A stretch of DNA of 25,398 bases from assembly GCA_016193385.1 (NCBI GenBank), contig JACPSF010000079.1:1-25398 (forward strand), read 5' to 3'. Position numbers and translations under genes: made by a program. Positions within the stretch are counted from its first letter, which is position 1; each line of letters begins with the position of its first letter. The notes under the pieces are model-generated. The model was not told the origin of the DNA and searched no databases. It saw only the letters and a program-made list of their open reading frames with translations. The stretch is from Deltaproteobacteria bacterium (GTDB lineage: Bacteria; Desulfobacterota_B; Binatia; UBA9968). Of this stretch, positions 17,086 to 25,398 are shown in pieces.

Positions 17086-18022
17086 GATTCTGATCACCGG
17101 AGGCGCCGGCTTTATCGGCTCCCATCTCTGCGCGAGCTTTCTCGAGCGCGGCGACGAGGTGATCTGCGTGGACAATCTTTTGACCGGCAACCAGGAAAAC
17201 ATCGCCTTCCTGTCTTCGAACCGCCGGTTCACCTATATCGCGCACAATGTGACGCGCTTCATTGAGATCGAGGGCCGGCTCGACGCGGTGCTCCATTTCG
17301 CCTCGCCGGCCAGCCCGGTGGACTACCTGGAGATGCCCATCCAGACTCTCAAGGTAGGCTCACTGGGAACCCACAACGCGTTGGGCCTCGCCAAGGCCAA
17401 AAAGGCTTTGTTCGTTCTCGCCTCGACATCGGAAGTGTACGGAGATCCCAAGGTCAAGCCGCAGAGCGAGGATTACTGGGGCAATGTCAATCCGATCGGT
17501 CCCCGCGGGGTTTACGATGAAGCGAAGAGATTTGCCGAGGCCATAACTATGGCGTATCATCATTACCATGGCCTGAACACCCGCATCGCGCGGATCTTTA
17601 ACACTTATGGGCCGCGCATGAGGGTGAAGGATGGTCGGGTCGTGCCCAACTTCATAATGCAAGCCTTAAAAGGGGAAGGGCTCACCGTTTACGGGGAGGG
17701 AAGCCAGACGAGGAGTTTCCAATATATCGATGATCTGATCCGAGGCATCCATCGCCTTTGCGAGACCGATTACCACCTCCCCGTCAACCTGGGAAATCCA
17801 CATGAGATGAGCGTTCTGGATTTCGCAAAAAAGATCCTCGAACTCACCGGCTCTCATAGTCCGATCGTGTTTCGGCCTTTGCCCGAGGATGATCCCCAGG
17901 TGCGCCAGCCGGACATCACTAAGGCTCGAAAGATCTTGACGTGGGAACCCCAAGTGCCCCTGGAGGAAGGGTTGACCAAAACCATCCAATACTTTCGCGA
18001 GCAGTTACGGAAACCGGCATGA
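17078..18022 (+). CDS. uxs: UDP-glucuronate decarboxylase (UDP-xylose synthase)
   Basis: A 314-residue extended SDR enzyme. It has GGAGFIGSH (8-16), a Tyr146-xxx-Lys150 catalytic pair (YDEAK), and STSEVYGD (116-123) with the Glu that distinguishes decarboxylases from plain epimerases. [15 protein letters not shown] (74-88) is the hallmark stretch of UDP-xylose synthases, and [11 protein letters not shown] near the C-terminus matches the family's UDP-GlcA-contacting region. It should convert UDP-glucuronate to UDP-xylose. It overlaps ugd by 8 bp, with AGGAGAG just before the ATG. Confidence 0.92.
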   Translation: MAKILITGGAGFIGSHLCASFLERGDEVICVDNLLTGNQENIAFLSSNRRFTYIAHNVTRFIEIEGRLDAVLHFASPASPVDYLEMPIQTLKVGSLGTHNALGLAKAKKALFVLASTSEVYGDPKVKPQSEDYWGNVNPIGPRGVYDEAKRFAEAITMAYHHYHGLNTRIARIFNTYGPRMRVKDGRVVPNFIMQALKGEGLTVYGEGSQTRSFQYIDDLIRGIHRLCETDYHLPVNLGNPHEMSVLDFAKKILELTGSHSPIVFRPLPEDDPQVRQPDITKARKILTWEPQVPLEEGLTKTIQYFREQLRKPA

Positions 18023-18945
18023 GAATTGTGGTCACCGGCGGGGCGGGCTTTATCGGCTCCCACATTGTCGATGCGTATATCGCCCGGGGTCACCAGGTCG
18101 TGGTCATCGACGACCTCTCAACCGGCGACCGAACTCACGTAAACCCCAAAGTGATTTTCCAACCCTTGGACATTCTCGATCCGGCGCTTCCCGAGCTGCT
18201 GGCCGACTTCTCTCCGGAGGTGCTAAACCACCATGCGGCCCAGATGGATCTTCGCCGATCGGTTGCCGATCCCCTGTTCGATGCCCGTGTCAATATCCTC
18301 GGGCTCATCCACCTCCTGGAAGCTGTAAAGAGGCTAGAAATCAAAAAGGTGATCTTCGCTTCCTCGGGGGGCGCGGTATACGGCGAGCAGGAGAGGTTGC
18401 CGACTCCGGAAGATCATCCCACGCGGCCCGTGAGCCCGTATGGAGTAAGCAAGCTTACAGGCGAGCACTATCTTTCTTATTATCACGAGGCTTTCGGCAT
18501 TCCCTACGTGGCGCTTCGCTACGGGAACGTCTACGGGCCCAGGCAGAGGTCCGACGGAGAAGCCGGGGTCATCGCGATTTTTATCGGTCACTTGCTTCAG
18601 GGAAAATCTCCCACGATCAACGGGGACGGCTTGCAGACGCGGGATTACGTTTACGTTGAGGATGTCGTAGCGGCAAACCTGCTCGCGCTCCAGTCGACTT
18701 TTGATGGGCCGCTGAATATCGGCACCGGGTGCGAGACCGACGTCGTGACGCTCCTCCGCCTGCTGTGTGAAAAGACTGGGTCAAACAGCGTGGGTCGGCA
18801 CGGCCCGGCTAAGTTGGGCGAGCAGAGGCGGAGTTCAGTCGATGCTTCTCACGCGCTGAGCGTTCTGGGATGGGCCCCGCGCTTTTCACTGAGCGCCGGA
18901 TTGGACAAAACCGTGGACTACTACCGCGGCTCGGCAAGGAAATGA
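18019..18945 (+). CDS. NAD-dependent NDP-sugar 4-epimerase
   Basis: A 308-residue extended SDR enzyme of the GalE-like group. It has GGAGFIGSH (7-15), a Ser116 region [11 protein letters not shown], and catalytic Tyr141-xxx-Lys145 (YGVSK). [15 protein letters not shown] is typical of the bacterial GalE-2 subgroup. Generic annotation would be UDP-glucose 4-epimerase. Because it follows UDP-xylose synthase directly, UDP-xylose to UDP-arabinose interconversion is an equally good proposal (inference). The start overlaps the uxs stop as ATGA; a longer upstream frame would lie in uxs. The end overlaps lepA the same way. Confidence 0.88.
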   Translation: MRIVVTGGAGFIGSHIVDAYIARGHQVVVIDDLSTGDRTHVNPKVIFQPLDILDPALPELLADFSPEVLNHHAAQMDLRRSVADPLFDARVNILGLIHLLEAVKRLEIKKVIFASSGGAVYGEQERLPTPEDHPTRPVSPYGVSKLTGEHYLSYYHEAFGIPYVALRYGNVYGPRQRSDGEAGVIAIFIGHLLQGKSPTINGDGLQTRDYVYVEDVVAANLLALQSTFDGPLNIGTGCETDVVTLLRLLCEKTGSNSVGRHGPAKLGEQRRSSVDASHALSVLGWAPRFSLSAGLDKTVDYYRGSARK

Positions 18946-20735
18946 AGCTGGACGCGATCAGGAATTTTTCCATCATCGCCCATATCGACCATGGGAAATC
19001 CACGCTGGCGGACCGGCTGCTCGAGTTTACCGGGACCGTGAGCGAGCGGGAACGGACAGATCAGTTTCTGGATAGCATGGATCTCGAGAGGGAACGGGGG
19101 ATCACGATCAAAGCCAGCTCGGTGCGTCTTCGCTACCGTGCGAAGGACGGCATCGAATACTTCCTGAACCTGATCGACACGCCCGGGCATGTGGATTTCA
19201 CGTATGAAGTCTCCCGCAGCCTGGCGGCTTGCGAGGGTGCCTTGCTGGTGGTCGACGCGGCCCAAGGAGTGGAGGCCCAAACCGTGGCCCATGTCCACAT
19301 GGCGCTCGATCACAATCTCGCCATTCTACCGGTCATCAACAAAATCGACCTGCCCAGCGCCGATCCGGAGCGGGTCAGAAAAGAGATCGAAGAGATTATC
19401 GGCTTGGATGCCTCACAGGCCATCCTCGCCAGCGCCAAAGAGGGCATCGGGACGGAGGCCATCCTGGAGGGCATCATCAACACCCTCCCCGCCCCGGAGG
19501 GCGATCCGGAGGCTCCGTTAAGAGCGCTGATTTTCGATAGCTGGTTTGATCCTTACCATGGCGCTGTCGTGGTCATTCGGCTCTTCGACGGGCTCGTGCG
19601 CAAGGGCATGCGGATCCGTATGATGTCGAGCGGGAGGGCCTTTGAGGTCACGCGAGTAGGGATCTTTGCTCCGGGTCCCGAGGAGATCGGGGAACTGCGG
19701 GCCGGCGAGGTGGGCTTCTTGATGGCTGGAATCAAGGAGATTCGCGAGACGCGCATCGGGGATACGATCACGGGCGAGGAGCACCCCGCAGGAGAGTCCC
19801 TGGCCGGCTTCAAGGCCATGAAGCCGATGGTCTTTAGCGGCCTTTATCCTGCGGATGCGGGCCAGTACCCGGTCATGAGAGAGGCGCTGGAAAAGCTTCG
19901 CCTGAATGATTCTTCCTTTACCTTCGAGCCGGAGACTTCCCAGGCCCTGGGTTTTGGGTTTCGCTGCGGTTTTTTGGGTCTGCTGCATCTCGATATCGTC
20001 CGCGAACGGCTGGAGCGCGAGTTCGGCCTGGCCGTGATCACCACGGCGCCGACGGTGGTCTACCGGGTGCAGACGCGGCGCGGGAACACCCTCCTCGTTG
20101 ACAACCCGGTCAAACTCCCGGCAGAATCAGATATCGAGCAGGTCGAAGAGCCGGTCATTTTGGCGACGATCCACCTGCCGGAGGAATATTTGGGCGGGGT
20201 GCTGAAGCTGTGCGAAGAGAAGAGGGGCACTCAGAAGGAGATCCGCTACCTGGGGCCGAAGCGTGTGATGCTGGCCTACGAGCTGCCGCTCAACGAGATC
20301 GTGGCGGACTTTTACGACCGGCTGAAGTCGGTGAGCAGGGGTTATGCCTCCATGGATTATGATATGGCCGGGCACCGGCCCTCCGATCTGGTAAAACTCG
20401 ATATCCGCATCAACGGCGAGGCGGTGGATGCCATGTCGATGATTGTCCATCGCGACAAGGCGTACCAGCGCGGCCGCGATCTCGTGCAGCGGATCCGGGA
20501 ATTGATTCCCCGCCAGCTCTTTGAAGTGGTCATTCAGGCGGCGATTGGCAGCCGGGTGATCTCGCGCGAGAGCGTCAAAGCGCTCAGGAAAAACGTGACC
20601 GCGAAGTGCTACGGAGGCGATATTACGCGCAAGCGCAAGCTCTTGGAGAAGCAGAAGGAGGGGAAGAGGCGCATGAAGCAGGTGGGGAAAGTGGAGATCC
20701 CCCAGGAGGCGTTTCTGGCCGCTTTAAAGGTATAA
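18942..20735 (+). CDS. lepA: Elongation factor 4 (LepA), ribosome back-translocase GTPase
   Basis: A 597-residue translational GTPase. G1 is AHIDHGKST (13-21), switch sequence ERERGITIK (50-57), G3 DTPGH (79-83) and G4 NKID (133-136). The LepA-specific C-terminal domain ends in [19 protein letters not shown], the positively charged tail that contacts tRNA (family knowledge). The length is exactly typical. ATG 18942 shares bases with the epimerase stop (ATGA), so translation of a ribosome factor appears coupled to a sugar-nucleotide gene. lepB follows after 40 bp, as in many bacteria. Confidence 0.97.
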   Translation: MKLDAIRNFSIIAHIDHGKSTLADRLLEFTGTVSERERTDQFLDSMDLERERGITIKASSVRLRYRAKDGIEYFLNLIDTPGHVDFTYEVSRSLAACEGALLVVDAAQGVEAQTVAHVHMALDHNLAILPVINKIDLPSADPERVRKEIEEIIGLDASQAILASAKEGIGTEAILEGIINTLPAPEGDPEAPLRALIFDSWFDPYHGAVVVIRLFDGLVRKGMRIRMMSSGRAFEVTRVGIFAPGPEEIGELRAGEVGFLMAGIKEIRETRIGDTITGEEHPAGESLAGFKAMKPMVFSGLYPADAGQYPVMREALEKLRLNDSSFTFEPETSQALGFGFRCGFLGLLHLDIVRERLEREFGLAVITTAPTVVYRVQTRRGNTLLVDNPVKLPAESDIEQVEEPVILATIHLPEEYLGGVLKLCEEKRGTQKEIRYLGPKRVMLAYELPLNEIVADFYDRLKSVSRGYASMDYDMAGHRPSDLVKLDIRINGEAVDAMSMIVHRDKAYQRGRDLVQRIRELIPRQLFEVVIQAAIGSRVISRESVKALRKNVTAKCYGGDITRKRKLLEKQKEGKRRMKQVGKVEIPQEAFLAALKV

Positions 20736-20775
20736 ACGGTCCGCAATGGACCGAGTTCCGGGAGGCATCGAATCT

Positions 20776-21435
20776 ATGTTAGGGAATAAAACGAAGGAGG
20801 AATCTCTTGCGTTGATGGAAGCAAGGAAGAAAGAGAAATCCACGTTCCGGGAGTACGTCGAAGCGATCGGTATGGCCTTGCTCCTGGCCCTGTTCATCCG
20901 GACCTTTATTGTCCAGGCCTTCAAAATCCCCTCCGGCTCCATGATCCCGACGTTGCAGATCGGCGACCATATCCTGGTGAATAAATTGAGCTACGGCGTC
21001 CGCATCCCGTTCTGGGGACATTATCTATGGCAGTACCGAGAGCCGCGGCCGGGGGATGTCATCGTTTTTGTTTTCCCCGAGGATCGGTCTAAAGATTTTA
21101 TTAAACGAGTGGTTGCCGTGGGCGAGGACACGGTGGAGATTAAGGGGAAAAAGGTTTTTGTCAACGGCCAGCCACTAGAAGATCCACATGCCTATTTCGA
21201 AGGCGACGGGGCGCAAGGCCTGGGGCTCCAGATCCGAGACGATTACGGACCGAAGCGGGTCCCGGAAAATCATATCTTTGTGATGGGCGACAATCGAGAC
21301 CGAAGCTACGACAGTCGCTTCTGGGGGTTCGTCGATCTTCAAGAGATCAAAGGCAAGGCTTTGATCATCTACTGGTCATGGGACGGAAACGACCGCTGGG
21401 TGCGCTGGGAGCGAATCGGCGACCTGATCTATTGA
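20776..21435 (+). CDS. lepB: Signal peptidase I
   Basis: A 219-residue membrane protease that removes signal peptides from exported proteins. One N-terminal anchor (about residues 30-47, MALLLALFIRTFIVQAF) precedes the catalytic SGSMIPTL with Ser55. The general-base Lys110 is in FIKRVVAVGED. Box E, GDNRDRSYDSRFWG, is at 171-184. ATG 20776 is chosen because GGAGG (20761-20765) precedes it by 10 bases; ATG 20746 would add ten residues and cannot be excluded. It is the likely last gene of the operon that begins with mtnP or the PfkB kinase. Confidence 0.95.
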   Translation: MLGNKTKEESLALMEARKKEKSTFREYVEAIGMALLLALFIRTFIVQAFKIPSGSMIPTLQIGDHILVNKLSYGVRIPFWGHYLWQYREPRPGDVIVFVFPEDRSKDFIKRVVAVGEDTVEIKGKKVFVNGQPLEDPHAYFEGDGAQGLGLQIRDDYGPKRVPENHIFVMGDNRDRSYDSRFWGFVDLQEIKGKALIIYWSWDGNDRWVRWERIGDLIY

Positions 21436-21613
21436 ATGACCGAAGGCGGAACCGTCGTACCCGCCGGAAGGACCCGCCTCGTGTGGCCGTTTGCATGTAA
21501 GTAAGCGAGCGCGGTGCCTTTGAGAAGCTAACGTTTCGCTCCGGATGTTTTTTCTCGCTTGGCGTCATCTCTCAGACTTGACCTGGATGCCTGAATAGAG
21601 CATCCTGATGCAT

Positions 21614-21814
21614 ATGAGAACAACACTCAATATCGATGATTCTCTCCTAAGGCATGCCGCCAAACTGACTGGGGTCAAAGAGAAAACCTCACTGGTGCGT
21701 TTGGGGCTCGAGGCCCTGATCTCTAAAGAGAGTGCCCGCCGGTTGGCCGAGCTTGGAGGGACAGAGAGACAACTTCGGCCTGTCCGGAGACGGCGCTCCG
21801 GCACCACCGCATGA
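21614..21814 (+). CDS. vapB: VapB-family antitoxin
   Basis: A 66-residue protein. MRTTLNIDDSLLRHAAKLTGVKEKT followed by SLVRLGLEALI is the ribbon-helix-helix N-terminal fold seen in VapB-type antitoxins. The arginine-rich C-terminus (RQLRPVRRRRSG) would wrap the toxin. ATG 21608 would add two residues. The stop overlaps the vapC start as ATGA, the usual arrangement for a toxin-antitoxin pair. It probably represses its own promoter. No clear promoter or operator is visible in the 178 bp after lepB. Confidence 0.85.
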   Translation: MRTTLNIDDSLLRHAAKLTGVKEKTSLVRLGLEALISKESARRLAELGGTERQLRPVRRRRSGTTA

Positions 21815-22167
21815 TCCTGGTGGACACCTCAGTTTGGATCGAGCACCTCCGAGCGGGAAACGACCGTCTAAGATCTTTGCTGTTTGACGAGCAAGTCCTT
21901 TGCCATCCATTTATTGTAGGCGAGTTGGCCTGTGGGACGCTGCGGAACCGGCGGGAGATTCTGAGCATGTTGAGAGCCTTGCCTGAGGCTGATCTCGTCG
22001 AACATGAGGAAGTCCTGAGCTTTCTGGAGGCGCGGCGTCTATATGAGCGTGGACTTGGCTGGGTAGACGCGAATCTCCTGGCTTCAACGCTGCTCACGGG
22101 GTGCACACTTTGGACCCTCGACAAGCCTCTTCGGAAGGTAGCGGCGGCTTTGAACATCTTGGCATAA
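21811..22167 (+). CDS. vapC: VapC-family PIN-domain ribonuclease toxin
   Basis: A 118-residue PIN-domain protein. Four acidic residues expected at the metal site are present: Asp5 in ILVDTSVWIEH, Glu38 in VGELA, Asp86 in GWVDANLLA and Asp104 in TLDKPL. VapC toxins are Mg-dependent RNases that cut tRNA or rRNA (family knowledge). The set looks intact, so the toxin is probably active when VapB is degraded. It lies between lepB and dnaE2, two unrelated chromosomal genes, which fits a mobile or lineage-specific module. Confidence 0.9.
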   Translation: MILVDTSVWIEHLRAGNDRLRSLLFDEQVLCHPFIVGELACGTLRNRREILSMLRALPEADLVEHEEVLSFLEARRLYERGLGWVDANLLASTLLTGCTLWTLDKPLRKVAAALNILA

Positions 22168-22438
22168 AGCTCGGTCAAGAGATAACTGGCGGCTTAAGCT
22201 GCCGGCCGCGCAGCTTAGCTGATCTTGCCCTGGTTGAGTGGGCACCCGATGGTGATGGAATTTTCGGTCGTGACGAACAAAAATAGCTCACCGAACTTAG
22301 CGCTTCAAAATATGTATTATATCCCCGGAATTTCAGAACTCTGAGTAAGGCGAAGGAAGTAACGAGAAAAGTAGAATATCCCTTTAGCTCGATTCCGTTG
22401 GGGCGCGCAGAAGGCTCAGTCCGAAGGTAAAATCTTCC
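22168..22438 (+). other. vapC-dnaE2 intergenic region
   Basis: There is no gene in this 271-bp gap. TAAGCTGC (22195-22202) and GCAGCTTA (22210-22217) form a perfect 8-bp stem around CGGCCGC, a possible vapC transcript end, without a T-run. An AT-rich patch (22307-22320, containing TATTAT) could be part of a dnaE2 promoter, but no good -35 element is paired with it. GAAGG at 22423-22427 may serve as the dnaE2 ribosome site. Confidence 0.4.
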
Positions 22439-25398
22439 ATGTCCTACATCCCGCTTTGGTGTAAGAGCAATTTTTCTTTTCTGGAAGGAGCGAGCCATTC
22501 CGATGAGCTGGTGGAGGAGGCGCATCGGCTTGGCCTTTCCGCCCTGGCTCTCACTGACCGCGACGGGATCTACGGGGTCGTCCGCGCGCATGTGAAGGCT
22601 CGGGAGCTTGGTCTTCACCTGATCGTCGGATCGCAGGTCACTGTGGACGATGGGTCGGTGATCGTCCTCCTGGCGCAGGATCGGAACGGGTATGCGAACC
22701 TTTGCCGGCTTTTGACTGCGGGACACCTCCGATCGCCGAAAGGGGAGAGCGCTGTGACATGGGATGAGGTCTGCCAGCATGCGGCCGGGCTTCTGGCGCT
22801 CTGGGGTGGCGACCGCAGCCTGCTTGTGGGAGGAGCCGAACCCGGAGATATCGCAGGCAAACTGCGCGATGCTTTCGGCGACGGTCTCTATGCCATGGTC
22901 ACGCGGCACCGGAGAGACGAAGAAGCTTGGCAGGAGGCGCGGCTCCGCAAAAGAGCGGCGAAGTACGGCCTTTCCCTCGTGGCGGCAACCGAGGTGCTCT
23001 ACCATACGCCGGCCCGCCGCCCGCTCCAGGATGTGTTGACCGCGATCCGCTACGGCGCCGCGGTATCGGCTGCCGGCCGCAGGCTCAAGCCTAATGCCGA
23101 GCATGCCCTTAAACCCCCTTTCGCGTTTGCCAAACTCTTTTCCGATGATCCGGCGGTCTTCGCCCGGACTCAAGAGGTAGCCGAACAGTGCACATTTTCT
23201 CTATCTGAAATCCGTTATGGCTATCCTTCGGAGCGTCTACCGGACGGGACGAGCTCCGCGCAGTGGCTTCGCCGCCTCACTCTCGAAGGGGCGCGCCAGC
23301 GCTATGGCAGAAAGGTGCCGTCCGAAGTTTTGATCCAGATCGAAAAAGAGCTGGCCATCGTCGAGGCTCTGGACTACCCCGGTTATTTTCTCACCATGTG
23401 GGAGATCGTGGAATTCTGCCGCGAGCGCGGCATCCTCTGCCAGGGACGCGGCTCCGCGGCCAACTCCGCCGTATGTTACTGCCTCGGCATCACGGCCATC
23501 GATCCCGTGAGAATGGGGCTCCTCTTCGAGCGCTTCATCTCCAAGGAGCGCGCCGAGCCGCCCGATATCGACCTCGACATCCAGCACGACCGGCGTGAAG
23601 AGGCGATTCAACATGTCTATGAAAAGTACGGGCGCGATCACGCCGCGATGGTGGCCAATGTGATCCGCTACCGGTCCCGCTCCGCCGTGCGTGACGTCGG
23701 CAAAGCCTTGGGCCTGCCGGAGACTTCTCTGGACCGCCTGGCCAAATTTCTCTCTTCCTACGACACCATCCATCCCGAGGCGCTGAGGCAGATGGGGTTT
23801 GACCCCGAAGTGCCGATGCACGAGCGTCTTCTTAGGCTCGCCAGCGAGATCCTCGATTTTCCCCGCCATCTCTCGATCCATCCCGGCGGATTCCTATTGG
23901 GCCACGGGCCCGTGCACGACATCGTCCCGATCGAGAATGCGACGATGCCGGGCCGCACGGTCGTCCAGTGGGATAAAGAAGACCTGGAGGACCTCGGACT
24001 CTTCAAAGTGGATCTCCTGGGTCTCGGAGGGCTCACTCAGCTCGACCGCTGCCTCCGGCTGCTCAAGGAGCACCGGGGTATCGAGCTCTCCATGGCCACG
24101 ATTCCGCCCGAAGACCCTGAGACCTTCGAGATGATCTGCCGAGCCGATACGGTGGGCGTTTTTCAGATCGAGAGCAGGGCGCAGATGGCGATGCTCCCAA
24201 GGCTTCGGCCGCAAAACTTCTATGATCTCGTCATCGAAATAAGCATCGTGAGGCCCGGGCCGATTACGGGCGGTATGGTCCATCCTTATCTTCGCCGCCG
24301 GAGCGGGAAGGAACCGGTAGAGTATCCGCATCCGAGCCTGATCCCGGTCCTGGAAAAAACGCTGGGAGTGCCGCTCTTTCAGGAGCAGGTAATGCGTCTC
24401 GCCGTCGTTGCCGCCGATTACACCCCGGGCGAAGCCGACCAGCTCCGGCGCGACATGGCAGCCTGGCACCGCACGGGCCGAATGGAGCGCCACCGCGAGC
24501 GGTTGATGGCGCGCATGCAGGCCAAAGGGATCGCCCCGGAGTTCTCAGAAAGAGTCTTTCAGCAGATCCGCGGCTTCGGTGAATATGGCTTCCCGGAAAG
24601 CCACGCGGCGAGCTTTGCCCTGATCGCCTATGCCACAGCCTGGCTCAAGTGCCACTATCCGGTAGAGTTTGCCTGCGCGCTGCTGAATGCCCAGCCTATG
24701 GGTTTCTATACCCCGGCCACCATCGGGGAAGACGCCAAGCGGCACGGTGTGGTCGTTCGGCCGGTGGACGCGCAGAAAAGCGCCTGGGACTGCACGCTTG
24801 AACCCTGTCCGGAGAGCACCGGCGGCTTTGCCGTACGCATGGGCCTGAGATACGTAAAGGGACTAGGGAAGGGAGACTGGGAGCGGATCGAGGCCGCGCG
24901 GTCATCTACGTCTTTCACGTCGCTCGCAGACTTTGCCCGCCGGAGCGGGCTCGGCGAGGGAGCGCTCAGCACGCTGGCTGAGGCAGGCGCCTTTGACGGC
25001 TTCGGCCTGGACCGGCGCGCAGCTCTGTGGGACGTGCGGCGCCTGATACGTACGCGGGATGAATCCCTTCCACTTCAGGTCCGTGAAATCGGTCCGACTT
25101 TCCACCTTCTGAATGCCTTCGAGGAGGTCACTTGGGATTATCGCTCCACCTCGCACAGCCCGAGACGCTATCCGCTCGAGCCCTTACGCGCACAGCTCAA
25201 AGCCCAGGGTCTGCCGGACGCTCGCACCGTCGCCGCTCTGCGAAACGGCGAGCAAGTCCGCTACGCCGGTATCGTTATCTGCCGCCAGCGACCCGGGACC
25301 GCCGGAGGCGTGGTCTTTATGACTTTAGAGGATGAGACCGGCTTCGTGAACGTCGTTCTTTGGGAGCGGGTGTTCGAAGAGTATGCCGTCCTGGCGAA
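22439..25398 (+). CDS. dnaE2: Error-prone DNA polymerase (C family), 3'-truncated by the window
   Basis: A single open frame of 986 codons runs off the window with no stop. The N-terminus [22 protein letters not shown] is the DnaE2-type PHP domain, lacking the histidines of replicative Dna[17 protein letters not shown] precedes [14 protein letters not shown] with catalytic Asp376 and Asp378. The third aspartate, Asp525, is in [30 protein letters not shown] and [25 protein letters not shown] are strongly DnaE2-like. An OB fold begins near residue 940 ([20 protein letters not shown]). The enzyme performs translesion synthesis in damage-induced mutagenesis, usually with ImuA and ImuB, which are not in the upstream part of this window. 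Probably fewer than 100 residues are missing. Confidence 0.95.
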   Translation, partial: MSYIPLWCKSNFSFLEGASHSDELVEEAHRLGLSALALTDRDGIYGVVRAHVKARELGLHLIVGSQVTVDDGSVIVLLAQDRNGYANLCRLLTAGHLRSPKGESAVTWDEVCQHAAGLLALWGGDRSLLVGGAEPGDIAGKLRDAFGDGLYAMVTRHRRDEEAWQEARLRKRAAKYGLSLVAATEVLYHTPARRPLQDVLTAIRYGAAVSAAGRRLKPNAEHALKPPFAFAKLFSDDPAVFARTQEVAEQCTFSLSEIRYGYPSERLPDGTSSAQWLRRLTLEGARQRYGRKVPSEVLIQIEKELAIVEALDYPGYFLTMWEIVEFCRERGILCQGRGSAANSAVCYCLGITAIDPVRMGLLFERFISKERAEPPDIDLDIQHDRREEAIQHVYEKYGRDHAAMVANVIRYRSRSAVRDVGKALGLPETSLDRLAKFLSSYDTIHPEALRQMGFDPEVPMHERLLRLASEILDFPRHLSIHPGGFLLGHGPVHDIVPIENATMPGRTVVQWDKEDLEDLGLFKVDLLGLGGLTQLDRCLRLLKEHRGIELSMATIPPEDPETFEMICRADTVGVFQIESRAQMAMLPRLRPQNFYDLVIEISIVRPGPITGGMVHPYLRRRSGKEPVEYPHPSLIPVLEKTLGVPLFQEQVMRLAVVAADYTPGEADQLRRDMAAWHRTGRMERHRERLMARMQAKGIAPEFSERVFQQIRGFGEYGFPESHAASFALIAYATAWLKCHYPVEFACALLNAQPMGFYTPATIGEDAKRHGVVVRPVDAQKSAWDCTLEPCPESTGGFAVRMGLRYVKGLGKGDWERIEAARSSTSFTSLADFARRSGLGEGALSTLAEAGAFDGFGLDRRAALWDVRRLIRTRDESLPLQVREIGPTFHLLNAFEEVTWDYRSTSHSPRRYPLEPLRAQLKAQGLPDARTVAALRNGEQVRYAGIVICRQRPGTAGGVVFMTLEDETGFVNVVLWERVFEEYAVLA

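Noticed and set aside
21436..21613. lepB-vapB gap as holding a small gene or element
   Set aside because: Only a 5-bp GGCGG/CCGCC stem and short T-runs are visible; no convincing ORF, promoter or repeat.
22293..22306. GAAC...CTTC motif upstream of dnaE2 as a LexA box
   Set aside because: Only the left half fits the Gram-positive-type CGAAC half-site; the right half is not its complement, and the LexA motif of this lineage is unknown.

Overview
GC-rich bacterial DNA with almost every gene on the + strand. No rRNA, tRNA, CRISPR or complete insertion sequence is visible. The gene content (a Liv-type uptake system, a lepA-lepB pair, a UDP-xylose/arabinose route, dnaE2) suits an environmental, uncultivated proteobacterium-like or related Gram-negative lineage such as Desulfobacterota or Methylomirabilota. 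The sequence alone does not settle the phylum.

Layout. (1) 1-5616: a branched-chain/aromatic-type ABC importer in the order binding protein (partial), two permeases, two ATPases, followed by an acyl/aryl-CoA ligase. This looks like an import-and-activate module for an organic acid. (2) 5617-6411: a small membrane protein of the conserved-TM-helix/MscS-like type behind a structured leader. (3) 6590-11869: central metabolism, in order icd, mdh, sucC, sucD, ndk: oxidative TCA enzymes plus nucleoside diphosphate kinase. (4) 11889-14826: rlmN, mtnP and a PfkB-family kinase. (5) 14831-21435: a tightly packed, mostly overlapping run of polyprenyl-type glycosyltransferase, UDP-glucose dehydrogenase, UDP-glucuronate decarboxylase, NDP-sugar 4-epimerase, lepA and lepB. 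(6) 21614-22167: a vapBC toxin-antitoxin pair. (7) 22439-end: error-prone DNA polymerase dnaE2, running off the window.

The most unusual content is between genes. Six of the seven junctions from icd to the PfkB kinase hold a short array with a 7-bp period. Each array has a run of one heptamer followed by a run of its reverse complement, so the whole array can fold back on itself. The heptamer differs from array to array, so the period and the palindromic geometry are shared but the sequence is not. Several arrays supply the stop codons or C-terminal codons of the upstream gene (mdh, sucC, sucD, rlmN) and occupy the leader of the downstream gene. The array between sucD and ndk is split by a separate 145-bp MITE-like element that has TATA-ended inverted repeats and a perfect 22-bp central hairpin.

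The icd and MscS-like genes have their own distinct leader hairpins. The icd leader contains three mutually complementary segments that could form alternative structures.
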